29,871 nt of DNA from assembly GCA_018398765.1 (NCBI GenBank), contig JAHBMJ010000891.1, positions 1 to 29,871 on the forward strand. The letters run 5' to 3'. This stretch comes from Chromera velia. Lineage: Eukaryota; Sar; Chromeraceae. The position numbers were made by a program, and so were the translations under genes. Each line of letters begins with the position of its first letter. Position 1 is the first letter of the stretch. The notes below the pieces were generated by a model. The model saw only the letters and a list, made by a program, of their open reading frames with translations. It was not told the DNA's origin and ran no database searches. Positions 17,440-26,942 of the stretch are shown in pieces.

Positions 17440-18256
17440 CCTTACTTTGCTTTCTCTGCTCGGTCGTATATGGACGGTCGCTCCTGTTACATGCAGTCGA
17501 CGCGTGAGGTGGGGATCTGCAACACAACCTTCGAGCCTGATTTCCCCCAAATTGACTAGAAGCGACTGACCTGACTCGTCTTGACTGCTCGTTGCCACCG
17601 TCTCTGGCCAGGTATACTGGCGGGTGCTGGACCTTCCATTGCTGCAAGGATGTGACCGTGTGACTTGTGTTTCCATTGACTGTTTGCCTCTTTTATTCAC
17701 TTGACTCTTTCGAACTACCCACAGCTCACCGCGCCTCTGCAGCTGTTCAGAAAGAAAAGGCGAAGAGGCTGCTCTCCGAATAGGAGGCCAAGCAGAGGGG
17801 AAGGAATGTGTTTGCTGAATGTCGATCGGTCCATTAGGCCTCCGGCGATTTTGCATCCTGAGTGTTCAGATAGAGGTGCCATGAGGCCAATGAATCCTCC
17901 CATGGAGAAATGAAGCACGGGCATGCAGCTGTACATTCGACCTGCCCGGGCAGACAGTGGACGACGTTTTGGATGGACGGGTCTGGAAGCACGTTGGAGG
18001 AGAGAAAGGAGAAAGAACTCCCTTCTTTTTTGGCGTGACGCAGTCAGAAGTGACCGATCAGGCCTGCTCGTGTCACGGTCCAATGGAGTCCAAGACAGCT
18101 GCATGGAGCCAGGGGACGGATCTGTTCGCTCAAGTGGGGCAGAGCACAGGGCAGCTGTACATTCGACCTCCTCCTTTTGTTCGTTCCATTGCTCGATCAT
18201 GCGACAGCGATTGCGGAGAGGAAGAGGGGATATCAACGTGTCGATCCTCCTCCTGA
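17440..18256 (+). other. Exon-like fragments, no resolved gene
   Basis: Possible coding pieces include a Lys/Arg-rich block after the acceptor CCACAG near 17724 (S-A-A-V-Q-K-E-K-A-K-R-L-L-S-E then a TAG in frame). Another stretch, about 18198-18275, reads A-T-A-I-A-E-R-K-R-G-Y-Q-R-V-D-P-P-P. A 19-bp direct repeat (GCAGCTGTACATTCGACCT) occurs at 17925-17943 and 18151-18169. I cannot build a gene from these. Confidence 0.3.
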
Positions 18257-18448
18257 TCTGTTGTATATGACAATGAGGGAAAGCGGCGCCTTGAGAAAGA
18301 GACACTCGTCGGCCTCGCCAGAGAACAGGCATCACTACGAGGAATCAGATTTACATGCACCGTCGTGCAGACACTCCAGAGGGACAGACGTGGCGCTACA
18401 CTGATGAGCCTCACATGCAGGACTGTCATCCGCGAGACGCTGCCATGA
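18257..18448 (+). CDS. Coding block of unknown function
   Basis: The frame reads Y-D-N-E-G-K-R-R-L-E-K-E-T-L-V-G-L-A-R-E-Q, then R-F-T-C-T-V-V-Q-T-L-Q-R-D-R-R and ends at a TGA (18446). Codon use and helix-like charge patterns look coding. A different frame just upstream looks coding too, so an indel or a small unrecognised intron near 18265 is likely. Family not recognised. Confidence 0.4.
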   Translation, partial: SVVYDNEGKRRLEKETLVGLAREQASLRGIRFTCTVVQTLQRDRRGATLMSLTCRTVIRETLP

Positions 18449-18747
18449 GGGTGCAGAGAGCAGACGCATGCAGAAGTTCGTACGCGTACGTGTGCATGCA
18501 CATGCATCATAACACGTACTGCAATGTGACTGCAAGTGTTCTTTGTTTCCTGGACCGGATAGACCGGATAGAAATCGGTATTCTGGAGACTTACCGGGTG
18601 ACACTACACTCCCTTCACCAGTCGAATCCCAGAAAGATACAGAAAGAACATTTTCGGAGTCTAAGGCACCCTTGCCAAGCTGTGGTAAGGTGCGGCGCTT
18701 CTGATCTATGCATGGAAGCATCGAAAGTCTCTTTTGTCTTGTTTAAG

Positions 18748-18897
18748 GAAGTTGAGTGTGGAGCTTCTTGCTCGTTGTGGTCTTCAAAGGAGGGTGCAGG
18801 GCCGTCCCTTCGCCTCCTTCCCGCCGAGTTCAAGCCCTCCGCCGACACGACGTACGCCCGGGATGTCACGCTGAACCACATCGTGCCGCAAATCTGA
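18748..18897 (+). CDS. Terminal exon-like block, unknown product
   Basis: Acceptor TTGTTTAAG then an open frame to a TGA at 18895, including E-V-E-C-G-A-S-C-S-L-W and L-L-P-A-E-F-K-P-S-A-D-T-T-Y-A-R-D-V-T-L. It could be the last exon of a gene, or it could be spliced onward. No family recognised. Confidence 0.4.
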   Translation, partial: EVECGASCSLWSSKEGAGPSLRLLPAEFKPSADTTYARDVTLNHIVPQI

Positions 18898-18971
18898 GTG
18901 CTTATCTTCCTGTCTCTCACCTGCGAGCGGTAGCAGGGTGAGACGACTTAATTCCGCCTCGCTGTCCCTAG

Positions 18972-19175
18972 GCTGTGTACATCACCAGGGACCCGCCCCG
19001 ACCCCGGCCTCGCTGCATGTCCCAGGCGCCGAACCCTGAACAGTTCCACGAGTTGACAACGGTAATAAGGGAGTGGAAGGAAGAAGCAACCACAAGAAAT
19101 GCAAAAAAAGTAGCTCGAGCTTGGGGACATGCAGCGATGAGCTGGGCGCCTCCTGAGGTGCAGGCACTGCCTTGA
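18972..19175 (+). CDS. Exon-like block, unknown product
   Basis: After an acceptor CCCTAG the frame encodes A-V-Y-I-T-R-D-P-P-R-P-R-P, then F-H-E-L-T-T-V-I-R-E-W-K-E-E and A-K-K-V-A-R-A-W-G-H-A-A-M-S-W, ending at a TGA (19173). A donor GAG|GTGCAG near 19157 is possible. Downstream (19176-19320) two other frames also look coding, one with H-C-P-V-A-N-P-E-H-V-S-C-V-P-C, a possible metal site. I cannot order these pieces. Confidence 0.4.
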   Translation, partial: AVYITRDPPRPRPRCMSQAPNPEQFHELTTVIREWKEEATTRNAKKVARAWGHAAMSWAPPEVQALP

Positions 19176-19380
19176 CGACTTTGACGAAGCGTCGGGGATT
19201 CATTGTCCCGTGGCCAACCCCGAGCACGTCAGCTGCGTCCCGTGTTTGGCCTCCTCCAAAAAGATGGAAGAAAAAATTGGACGCACTGAACAATTATGTT
19301 GATAAAAGCTTTCGCGAATTGATTGTGGCATGAAATGTCTGTGTGCTGCGCGAATACATAGATGTTTGTGCTCTTTTCAG

Positions 19381-19866
19381 GGTGGTAGCCGACGTTCTGC
19401 TCCTGGGCAACCAGGAGAGCGAGAACTCGTACGGAGGCTTCGCGGGACTGCAGTGGGCATTGTCATTGCCCTTTCCACGTGAGTCGTCGCCCTTTGAGTC
19501 AGTCAGTCAGTCAGTTGCGGACAGCATGCTTCTGGACGAGTGTCTCTTGTGTTGTTCCGAGGGGCGCTAAGTGTTTCTTCTTCATTCTGGAATGTGTTTT
19601 TTCTTCGAAATGTGTTGCTCTCGATCGTGTCTGAGAAGGATTTTTGACTGAATGTAGGTGTGTATCTGTCTGTGCTTCCATCAGCGGTTCCTACTTGCTG
19701 TTTGTGATGCATGAAGCCTGTGTTTGTCTCCTTGCGCATCTGTGCAGCGATAAGTACATCGAGGGGACCCCACAGCACGGGGTCAAAATGGGATATGACC
19801 TCCTCAACTCGGGAAAACTGTTCGAGAAGGATCTGGACGAGGTGCAGATTGAGAACTTCGAGGACA
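19381..19866 (+). CDS. Two exons joined in phase, unknown product
   Basis: Exon 19381-19478 (acceptor CTCTTTTCAG, donor GTGAGT) leaves phase 2 and joins exon 19748-19866 (acceptor CATCTGTGCAG). The second exon encodes D-K-Y-I-E-G-T-P-Q-H-G-V-K-M-G-Y-D-L-L-N and F-E-K-D-L-D-E-V-Q-I-E-N-F-E-D, a convincing soluble protein segment. The phase-consistent reading of the first exon is G-T-A-V-G-I-V-I-A-L-S-T at its end; another frame of it (VVADVLLLGNQESEN) also looks coding. A donor-like GTATAT at 19867 follows. Family not recognised. Confidence 0.5.
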
Positions 19867-20246
19867 GTATATATGTGGTTGTCTGTTGTCTTGATTGATC
19901 AATAAGTGGAGGCTCATTGCAAAACACTGGATGACTCATACGCACAACTTTTCACGTGCTGGGTTAGGAAATCTTTCCTTCTTGATCTGCTCAAAATCCC
20001 GTGAGTCAAAAAGTGATCCAGACGCCGGAACAGAGTCGCGGATGCTGTCGAAAGTGTTTCGTCTTCCTGTTTGATTGCGTCTATGGAAAGAGAAAGAAAA
20101 TGCTTTGTGTCGCCCCCTTTCAAAACTCTTCTCAGTCTTTGCGTGCTTTCAATGTTCCTCGTTCCTCTCTTTTTCTCTTGAAATATCTATGCTTTGTTTG
20201 AGTTCATCTTTTCTTTCCCCTTCTTTCGCGCGCTGTTGGATTGCAG

Positions 20247-20331
20247 ATACACGGACACAGTGAAGCTTGAAGAAGAGGAGACTGGAAGCGAACATGAGGA
20301 CGACGACGACGACTTCGTTCTGTGGCCTGAA
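20247..20331 (+). CDS. Acidic exon, unknown product
   Basis: Framed by acceptor GGATTGCAG and donor GAA|GTCAGTCG. It encodes T-D-T-V-K-L-E-E-E-E-T-G-S-E-H-E then five Asp and F-V-L-W-P-E. It may continue the gene at 19381-19866, but the phases do not match in my reading. From 20332 to 20930 only weak ORFs are seen. Confidence 0.45.
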
Positions 20332-20931
20332 GTCAGTCGATGAATCAGATGGCGACACTGTTGATCCGGCTTTTCATCCCAGCAGAATCGTTCGACTGAG
20401 TCGTGAATCATCGAAATATCAGTCACCGGACAGGCGTAGGCTTTCAATTCGATCTCTTCTTCAGTCTGTTCGGGAGTTTTTGGCTGGCTGTCGTTTAAAT
20501 CCGCGTTTTTGTGTTCAAGTGGCAACGGTTGCCCGATATCTGACCCGAGAAGAAGCAAGTGCTTGTGCTGCTCACCCGTCTCTCTGTGTCTTCTTTGTCT
20601 GTCTCTCGCTTGACCATCATTCGATCACTCGTCATCTCTCTCTCTCCGAAAGGCTTCGTCTCGTCACTTATCTTAGATAGTGTGACTGCGACTGCATCCT
20701 GCGCTCCCTTCCCCTCCCCCTCGAGGTACGTCGGCCTGCCCGAAGAAGGTTGTCCGATTCGATCCTCTTGCTGACTCAGAATACGTCACGTGCCAGACAG
20801 AAGTCTCGTGTCTGAATCAATGTGCCCACTCTCTGCTTAGTTCCGTTTTTTGTCCTGTGTCCGCTGAGTCACGTCCTCAAGCTACTCTCTATTAATATGC
20901 ACTGCCGTCCGCTTTGGCCCGTACACGGTAA

Positions 20932-21213
20932 ATGGTGAAGTTGAGTGCCTTCGTCGGGCCGCAGGGGTTCGATCAGTTCCAGAATCCCCACAGGGGATGG
21001 CAGACAGAGAGAGTTGAGAGGGCACCTCGAGTGGCGTCAACAGCGAGGCCACAAAGCGCCTCCAGACCTTCTGACAACAACGATCCTCCCGCTACCGGTC
21101 GGTCTTTTGTTTCCCGCAAATGCATCAAATACAGACAGGAATACCCTCAAAAGAAAACAGAACAGACCCCCCCCTATTTCAATGTCTCCAGAAGTGACAA
21201 GCAGACATCTTGA
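20932..21213 (+). CDS. ATG-started ORF, doubtful
   Basis: ATG at 20932 opens 93 codons, M-V-K-L-S-A-F-V-G-P-Q-G-F-D-Q-F then an Arg/Pro/Ser-rich tail. The composition is loose and a second frame is equally open, so this is weak. It could be the 5' exon of the gene that starts near 21368. Confidence 0.25.
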   Translation: MVKLSAFVGPQGFDQFQNPHRGWQTERVERAPRVASTARPQSASRPSDNNDPPATGRSFVSRKCIKYRQEYPQKKTEQTPPYFNVSRSDKQTS

Positions 21214-21367
21214 CAGGCACTTAGACAGACAAATCAGGCAGTCAGAAAGTCTCTGAAAGAGAGACCTACACAGATAAACGCAGCTGAAGAAATCAAGAGT
21301 CAGATATTCACAATCTCAAATACTTCTGTGATTGCTGTGTGTCTATCTACTCTTCTGCATCCACTGC

Positions 21368-21904
21368 ATGAGGTCAGTTGAAAATCGAAGGAACAGGGAA
21401 TGGGGCTATCACTTTCGTTTCTTGTTGACCCGAATGGATGCTGCCAGAGAAACGAGGAGGCATCAATTTTCTCTGGAAGTTCAAGACGACAATGTTTGGT
21501 TCCAAAGAACAAGAGGGCGGAGGTTGCTTCTTGGAGAATTTCTTCACGATGATGTTGTCGAGATCGTGTTATCGTTTCTCAGACCCGGTTCGTTTTTGTC
21601 CTCTGTGAATGCTATTGTAATTTTTTTGGTTTCTTGTGGTGTATTTGCACATCTGGAGGATACGTCCACGATTGTCTCCTGGATTCGTGACTGAAGCATT
21701 CCATTCTTGTGCTTTTGTCTTTTCCTCGTTTACGTCGTCCACTTGTGTGAGGACACCTTGTCGTTCGTCACTGCAGATAGTTCTTTAGGTCCTTCTAGCT
21801 TGCCTGACCTCGAAGAATCTGATGTTTCCTCCGACGCGTCGTCGATTCAAGACAATACAGAGGAGACAGGCCCTGTGTTTCTGGACGGACCTAGGGCTGC
21901 ATGA
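21368..21904 (+). CDS. Two-exon gene, possible F-box-like segment
   Basis: Exon 21368-21587 starts at an ATG and ends at donor CCCG|GTTCGT (phase 1). Exon 21777-21904 follows acceptor CACTGCAG and ends at a TGA; the junction gives Asp, so the phase fits. The product is about 115 residues: a basic start (R-N-R-E-W-G-Y-H-F-R-F), a middle with F-S-L-E-V-Q-D-D-N-V-W-F, then L-L-L-G-E-F-L-H-D-D-V-V-E-I-V-L-S-F-L. That last helix pair resembles an F-box start (L-P-x-D-x-L-x-x-I-L-S-F-L), though it is short and not diagnostic. The tail is acidic and Ser-rich. An upstream exon could add more N-terminus. A substrate-adaptor role would be speculation. Confidence 0.55.
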
Positions 21905-22152
21905 GAAGAAATCAGATTCTGTCGTCACGGACTTAATTCTTTGAATCTCTGTCTAGGTGTCTTCCTGCCTGCTTGTGGTAAACTGCTTAGAGTCTGTAAT
22001 CCGTGTTTGTTCTTGCTGTTTGCATGATTTGTCTGTTTTTGTCCCTCCCTCGCCCGCAAAAACGCCACGGTGTGTCGCACTGCGGTTGTATTGCGTTTTT
22101 ACACTTGCTTCTGGTTGTGATCTGTCGTTGTGCTGGGGCGTTCCAGTATTGT

Positions 22153-22646
22153 GATGAAGGATGTGAAGTGGCCACAATTAAGCACAGCGGTTTTCAGTCA
22201 ACTGAGGAAACATGTGGAGCAGAGACTGTACTGCTTCGAGAATTCTCGCACCTTAGGTGTGGTGATGATGGGAGCATCTGAAACATTACTCAAACTGAAC
22301 AAAAGCGTTGGTGTGTGTGTATGCCACACTTTCTGTGTTCGCTGCAGCCGCTGTCGCTTTGTTCTCCTGTATGTCTCTTCGTCTCTCTGCAGTATTTCTC
22401 TGTCTTCCGCCGCTGTGTCTGATATATCTTTTGGCTTGTATCTTTTGCAGGCCATTGAGCAGCACTTCTCGAGGGCATCCACGAAGGCGAAAGACCGCGC
22501 GTACTTGGCTCAGATAATCATGGCTGGCTGATCTGACGGTGAAGGAGCTGACTGGAAATCCGGAGATCCCCATGCATGGTATCGCAAAAAGTGTGAGCAA
22601 GCAGACAAAGAGAATGATATGGTGCACAGGGCGGGCTCATTTAAGG
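22153..22646 (+). pseudogene. Coding gene fragment broken by a 4-nt duplication
   Basis: Exon one (22153-22309) reads M-K-D-V-K-W-P-Q-L-S-T-A-V-F-S-Q-L-R-K-H and later V-V-M-M-G-A-S-E-T-L-L-K-L-N-K. A phase-0 donor-like GTTGGT and acceptor TTTTGCAG join it to 22452, giving A-I-E-Q-H-F-S-R-A-S-T-K-A-K-D-R-A-Y-L-A-Q-I-I-M-A. At 22519-22526 the sequence has GGCT twice. The current frame then stops (TGA), while the shifted frame continues for 40 codons (L-T-V-K-E-L-T-G-N-P-E-I-P-M-H-G) to a donor AAGG|GTGCGC. The simplest reading is a 4-nt duplication that broke the gene. The family is unknown; it lies just upstream of hAT C-terminal sequence and may belong to that transposase. Confidence 0.5.
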
Positions 22647-22794
22647 GTGCGCGAGTCCATGCAGTTTTGGTGACCTCTTTTTTGTTTGATGGTGATGAAG
22701 AGCATCTCTTGCCCGCAGAGGTGAGAATCATGGTTGAAGAGAGCGTGCCGCTGGGATTGGTGACGGCGATGAGTGGAGAAACAAATATCCGCAT

Positions 22795-23040
22795 TTGGAA
22801 GCATTGCGTCAAGGCTGGGGAAGAGAAGGCACACGAGTGCGGACCAGCGTGGCCTCATGGTCGTCCAAGGAACGCAAAAGAAGGGAAGGAGGAGTTGACG
22901 ATTGCTCGATGGATTGGTGGCGTTTTGAGCATCTGGTTTCTGCTGCCCCTCAGGACGCAAAATTGGTTGCACCTAAGGGTTTGGGTCAGGTGAATGCGGC
23001 GGGGGTGGTGGAGAGGGGGTTATTGCTCACATCGATGTGA
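22795..23040 (+). pseudogene. Second hAT transposase C-terminus, truncated
   Basis: One frame reads M-D-W-W-R-F-E-H-L-V-S-A-A-P then V-A-P-K-G-L-G-Q-V-N-A-A-G-V-V-E-R-G before ending at 23038. It matches the exon at 13195-13619 (W-W-K-S-E-Y ... V-A-P-K-V-P-G-Q-V-N-A-A-G-L-V-E-R-G) but lacks the following KKRNR and NLRV segments. The sequence just upstream (22700-22800) is open in another frame. This is a separate, decayed copy of the same transposase family. Confidence 0.65.
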
Positions 23041-23254
23041 CCAATTATGGGGTACGGCGTTTCACTTTCGGGGGTGAGAAAGGGGAAATAAGAGAGGAAT
23101 TACAACCGACAGATCCCCCCCCCCAGGGTGCATGGACACTGCTGGAATGAGGAACGCTGTCCTCATGCAAGGTTTCACGGCACACACGGCCACATGCACC
23201 ACGCATTTATACCCTGTATACCTGAACAGGTGTACACTTTGAGGAGCATTAAGC

Positions 23255-23321
23255 GAAAGATGCAGAATTCTTCACAGTCATGAAGAACGCATTGACGAAA
23301 CCGGGTGCCACCTACATTCAA
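23255..23321 (+). CDS. Exon fragment resembling the region before DUF659
   Basis: The frame K-D-A-E-F-F-T-V-M-K-N-A-L-T-K-P-G-A-T-Y ends at a strong donor CAA|GTGAGT (23322). The pattern F-F-x-x-M ... P-G-x-x-Y resembles the segment before DUF659 in hAT-type transposases. It follows the truncated C-terminus by ~220 bp, so it probably belongs to a different copy. Confidence 0.4.
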
Positions 23322-23519
23322 GTGAGTCAGGCTGCCCTCGCCTCCCTTACGTCTTTGCTGTTGTTTGTGAATGGTTTTGCTTCAAAGCAATGATTTTCAT
23401 TCTCTCCCTCTCTATCTACAACCCTTGCCGACTTCTGTTCTGATGAGGGGGATCAGCGACAGCATCTCATATTTTGAGCATCATCTGGTTTGGATTCCCT
23501 TTCACCCTTCTATACGCAA

Positions 23520-23997
23520 GATGCAGGAAGGCGATTTCATTCAAAAAACCGTTCAGGAGTTCCTCCTGCATGTGCATGGATCCGCGGATCCCTAACTCCT
23601 GCCTGCAGGGAGGCACTATATACAATTAAGTGGCCCCCAGGGGTTTTCAAGGTCATGGAGTACCTCCATGCATACATACAGGGTCAAACGGCGGAGAAGA
23701 CGTTGAACAAGGCCGACATGCACCGAACTGTCGAATGGGAAAAACAAGACGGTCCAAGCGATGACGGACCGTCTGCTCGGGAAAGTGGCGAACGGAAGTG
23801 CAATTGCCTTGTCGAAGCTTGCGCAGCCCCGACTCGGGTTTGCTCGTGGAGAGGACGACCGCGACAGCGATATGGACCTTGATGACAGTAAAGAGGAGTC
23901 TCTGCCTGAGTTGCAGATTCCAAACAGCGAGAAGGAGGACAAGCTTATCCAGAACTTTCAGGAGATGGTGCGGAAATTTTATCGTGACCCAAAATAA
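23520..23997 (+). CDS. Exon-like blocks ending at a clear stop, unknown product
   Basis: Around 23520-23590 one frame gives M-Q-E-G-D-F-I-Q-K-T-V-Q-E-F-L-L-H. From ~23650 another gives V-M-E-Y-L-H-A-Y-I-Q-G-Q-T-A-E-K-T-L-N-K. From 23761 a third gives M-T-D-R-L-L-G-K-V-A-N-G-S-A-I-A-L-S-K-L, an acidic stretch (RDSDMDLDDSKEE) and N-F-Q-E-M-V-R-K-F-Y before TAA (23995). The last frame is the most convincing coding block and looks like a C-terminus. The frame changes suggest indels or missed introns. No family recognised. Confidence 0.45.
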
Positions 23998-24221
23998 GGT
24001 CACGGGTGCCTCCGTGCACCTTTCCGTCTCCTGCGGCAACGGATGAAGATCGATACGGGTGCGTGAGTCGGCAGAGGTTTCTCAGGGTCCCCGCCCCGTG
24101 AAGCTCGCAAACTGCGCAGAGAACCCCGTGCCGAAGCCCTGCATGCCCGTCCCCATGAGTTGTGTGCACACGTGTGCACACTGCACCGAGATGTACACTG
24201 AACTGTGCGCTTTCTGTTGCA

Positions 24222-24313
24222 GGCACTTCTGTCCTCTGCCCCCGCGTCCCCTCCTTCTCTGGGCCCCTCTGAGGATGCCCCCGCCCCTGAGCCGTCGTCG
24301 TCCTGCGGGGTGA
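24222..24313 (+). CDS. Pro/Ser-rich exon
   Basis: Acceptor TTCTGTTGCAG, then L-L-S-S-A-P-A-S-P-P-S-L-G-P-S-E-D-A-P-A-P, ending at the donor-like GGG|GTGAGC near 24309. Low complexity. The intervals 23998-24221 and 24314-24730 show no convincing gene. Confidence 0.3.
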
Positions 24314-24734
24314 GCCTGGTTTCAGGGCTCCCTCGATCCCCTCGTCCTGCTGGGGTCTCCTCTGCATGGTACTTGGGGGGCTCTTCCTTTCTGGCGGTCG
24401 CCTTTTGGTTCGGTGGCAACGTTGGAGGGGCAGAGGGGACCCTCCTCTTCTACTCCTGCATGGCGTGTGTGATGCATGTGCGGAGGCCTGATTCCTTTAT
24501 CGAATCAACAGGCCGATGCGTGCGCTGCTCTGGCTGCCATTTTGCCGGTAAGGCTCTAGAAATCAGAAGAAGAGAGATTGGAGGGAAGGGCACAAAGGGT
24601 TGTGTGGGTATACCTTAAGGGTCTCATTGCCCGCCGGAACCACACGCAGGTCATTTTTCCATGCAGGAGGTCTTGATCGGATTCCTTCTGTCCGAGCCCT
24701 CAGGCCACACACTTAATTCTTTCGTCGTTGTCCT

Positions 24735-24900
24735 TTGTTCGATCATTCCTTTCTTTCTTTCTTTTTTCCTTGCGTCCGTTCGTCAATTCGTTCATTCGTT
24801 CATCTTTTACCTGTCTGTCTGCCTGCCTGTCTGTCTTCCAGTCTGTTTGTGTGTGTGTGTGCCAGTTACTTAGTTTGTTTGTCTGTATACGGGCACCTGT
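24735..24900 (+). repeat. Pyrimidine-rich simple repeats
   Basis: TTTC, TTCG, CTGT/CTGC and GTGT microsatellite-like tracts in a row. Probably intronic. A second similar block runs from about 25760 to 26040. Confidence 0.8.
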
Positions 24901-25148
24901 CTCTTCATGTTTGTCCTCGTTTCCCTCCTTCGGCAGATTGCTGCCGACATGCTGTTGCGGATAGGCCTCGACAAGACTCTCTCTTGCGGTATATATTGAC
25001 TCGACCAGCGCACTGAGCAAACGTTCTCATCGGAACCGGACGCAGTTCTGCTTCTGTATGTTTTTCTGCACCGCCACCAAACAGGAGGGCTGCCAGCGGT
25101 GGCATACCACCGACATGGATATAGCGGTGGGCTTTCGTGACGCTACAG

Positions 25149-25359
25149 GAGGCTTCTATGTCGTGATGTGCAACCGTCCGAAGAGGGTGAATTTTGGAGT
25201 CACCTTCGTGTGACTAAAACGGACTCTAAAAACGGATGGCTAACTGTAAAAGACGCGGAGTGTGCAATGTGTCGAGAGACGCTGCAAAGAACCAACTTGG
25301 AGCGATTCTGGGGGCACCGGAACGCTCATGCGAGGGAACATACTGATCAGCGTAATCAG
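25149..25359 (+). CDS. BED-type zinc finger exon of a hAT-like transposase
   Basis: Framed by acceptor GCTACAG and donor CAG|GTCAGC. It encodes E-F-W-S-H-L-R, a basic linker, then A-E-C-A-M-C-R-E-T-L, R-F-W-G-H-R-N-A-H-A-R-E-H. The Trp followed by C-x2-C and H-x3-H fits a BED finger, the DNA-binding N-terminus typical of hAT and DUF659 transposases. No start codon is in this exon, so an upstream exon is expected. It would bind the transposon ends. Whether the exons at 25609-26560 belong to it is open. Confidence 0.6.
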
Positions 25360-25608
25360 GTCAGCAATTTTTGATGAGACAGTCACATTCCTTCACCCAC
25401 TATTCTGTCATGCTTGTTCTACGTTTTTTGCTTGCTTGGCTAAGAGAATGGTTGCATATAGGCGTCAGAATTAATTGTAAATGATGGTCATATTTGAGTG
25501 AAACGTACATGTTAGGGGGGAGACAGGAGGGGTACAGCGGCCAGGGCACAACCACAGAAGCACGTCCAGGAGATCAAGAGCGGACAAGTGAGTTTTGAAG
25601 CTCGGCTG

Positions 25609-26270
25609 CCGAACAGACGACAAGAAAGACAACACCCGGAAGCAACATGCAGAGTGAACGCCCGCTTCCGCTTCTCAAAGAAACAATTTACCGTTTTCTC
25701 CACTGGAGAAACCCAGACAGTCATCAAAAGTCTCCGACGACGCAGGTGTGCTTCCTTTATATTTGCCCCGTGTCTGCCTCTCTTTCTTTCTGTTTGTCTG
25801 TCTGCCTTTCTTTCGTTCTTTCCTGTCGGTCGGTCTGTCGGTGTGAAACACAAACAAAAAGAGAAAGGAAAGGAAAGACGGTACAGGTTGTCGGTCGCTC
25901 TGTCTGTCTTTGTTTTCTGTTTCTTCCTTTCGTTTCTTTCCTTCCGAAAGAAACTGTGTCTTTCCTTCCTCTCTTGTTTTTTTCTAAGCGTTCTTTTGTC
26001 CAGTGTCTTGCCCATGCATCTGTGCGTCTGCCAGTTGTGTGTTTGCTTTAGTCTGTTGCGTTGTTCGTCCTTTGGGGGGGGGCGGGGTAGCGAAGCTTGG
26101 AACTGCTGCACCGTCTGTATGTGTCTGTTTGAACACTGCAGCACAGAACGAATGCCCTCCACGAATGCCCTGCCCGTCTTCGAGAAGAACGTCGAGAACA
26201 GCTTGTTCATGGGCGGCCTCATTGTGACAGTCAATAGCCGACCCACCTCTTTGTGGTGTGTGCAGAACGT
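25609..26270 (+). other. Exon-like pieces separated by a pyrimidine-rich intron
   Basis: A block at about 25613-25746 ends at CGCAG|GTGTGC and is open in two frames, one with P-L-L-K-E-T-I-Y-R-F-L-H-W-R-N. An intron-like 400-bp pyrimidine tract follows. Then 26141-26237 reads R-M-P-S-T-N-A-L-P-V-F-E-K-N-V-E-N-S-L-F-M before a donor-like GTGTGTGCAG. These may be further exons of the BED gene, but the phases were not resolved. Confidence 0.35.
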
Positions 26271-26441
26271 TAAGTGCCGGCGCATACCCAGAAAACTTGG
26301 GATACAAAGAGGAGAGACACCCCGATGGCAGAGCTTCGAGGGGCATTGCGAAAATGTCGGGGATCAAGGATCGATCGCGTCGAAGTGGAAGGGGAACTAT
26401 ACATGGAGGCACCCTTCGACGAGAGCAGGCGCTGGACGGAC

Positions 26442-26544
26442 GAGGAAACCTTGGCGGCCTTGATGACTCCAAGAATGCTAAATACAAATGTCCTGGTGTA
26501 AAGAAGCTGACCTCATGCAAGGGCGCCCTCTTCCAGAAGTCTGC
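26442..26544 (+). repeat. Duplicated exon segment, copy 1
   Basis: About 103 bp very similar to 27590-27693. In one frame it encodes E-E-T-L-A-A-L-M-T-P then stops; in the other it gives K-N-A-K-Y-K-C-P-G-V-K-K and K-G-A-L-F-Q-K-S-A and stays open. Small indels distinguish it from copy 2. Confidence 0.8.
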
Positions 26545-26726
26545 GAGAGACACAGCCATGTTTGAGACCGTCGAGAAGTGGAGTCCGGGCCGGCGAGAAA
26601 TGCGCCCGTCCCGGCCCACGCAGCAGCAGCAGCAGGGGGTCTGTCTGCGGCCCTCTACCTATGCAGAGGCAGTGACCTGCCGCAGACAAAGCTCCTCTGC
26701 AGCACAGGTTGATACCCCTGACGGGG

Positions 26727-26942
26727 ATGATGAAACTGCGAGTGTGGCCCGGAAAGCGGGCAACAGAAAAGTACGTGAAGGGGAGCCGGAAAGACGGGAA
26801 GCTTCTGATTGTGAAGCCGGGAGAGGCGGTTATAAATAGGGGGACGCTGGGCCGCAGCCTCCTGGAGAGCCACTTAAGTGACCACGATAGTTGTTTCCCC
26901 CCTTCCTCTCCCTCCTTCCATCCCCGCGCCTGCAACACATGA
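26727..26942 (+). CDS. Short basic protein, unknown function
   Basis: ATG at 26727 (a second ATG follows directly) opens 71 codons: M-M-K-L-R-V-W-P-G-K-R-A-T-E-K-Y, then K-L-L-I-V-K-P-G-E-A-V-I-N-R-G-T-L-G-R-S-L-L-E. The first ~50 codons look genuinely coding; the end is Pro/Ser-rich. The frame is also open upstream to 26709, so it may be an internal exon. Its TGA overlaps the ATG of the next ORF (ATGA at 26939-26942). No family recognised. Confidence 0.4.
   Translation: MMKLRVWPGKRATEKYVKGSRKDGKLLIVKPGEAVINRGTLGRSLLESHLSDHDSCFPPSSPSFHPRACNT

Noticed and set aside
25512..26285. 257-residue minus-strand ORF and 291-residue plus-strand ORF (25588-26463)
   Set aside because: Both run through a pyrimidine/purine-rich intron-like tract, which leaves long frames open by composition. 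The products are Phe/Leu/Ser or Lys/Arg runs.
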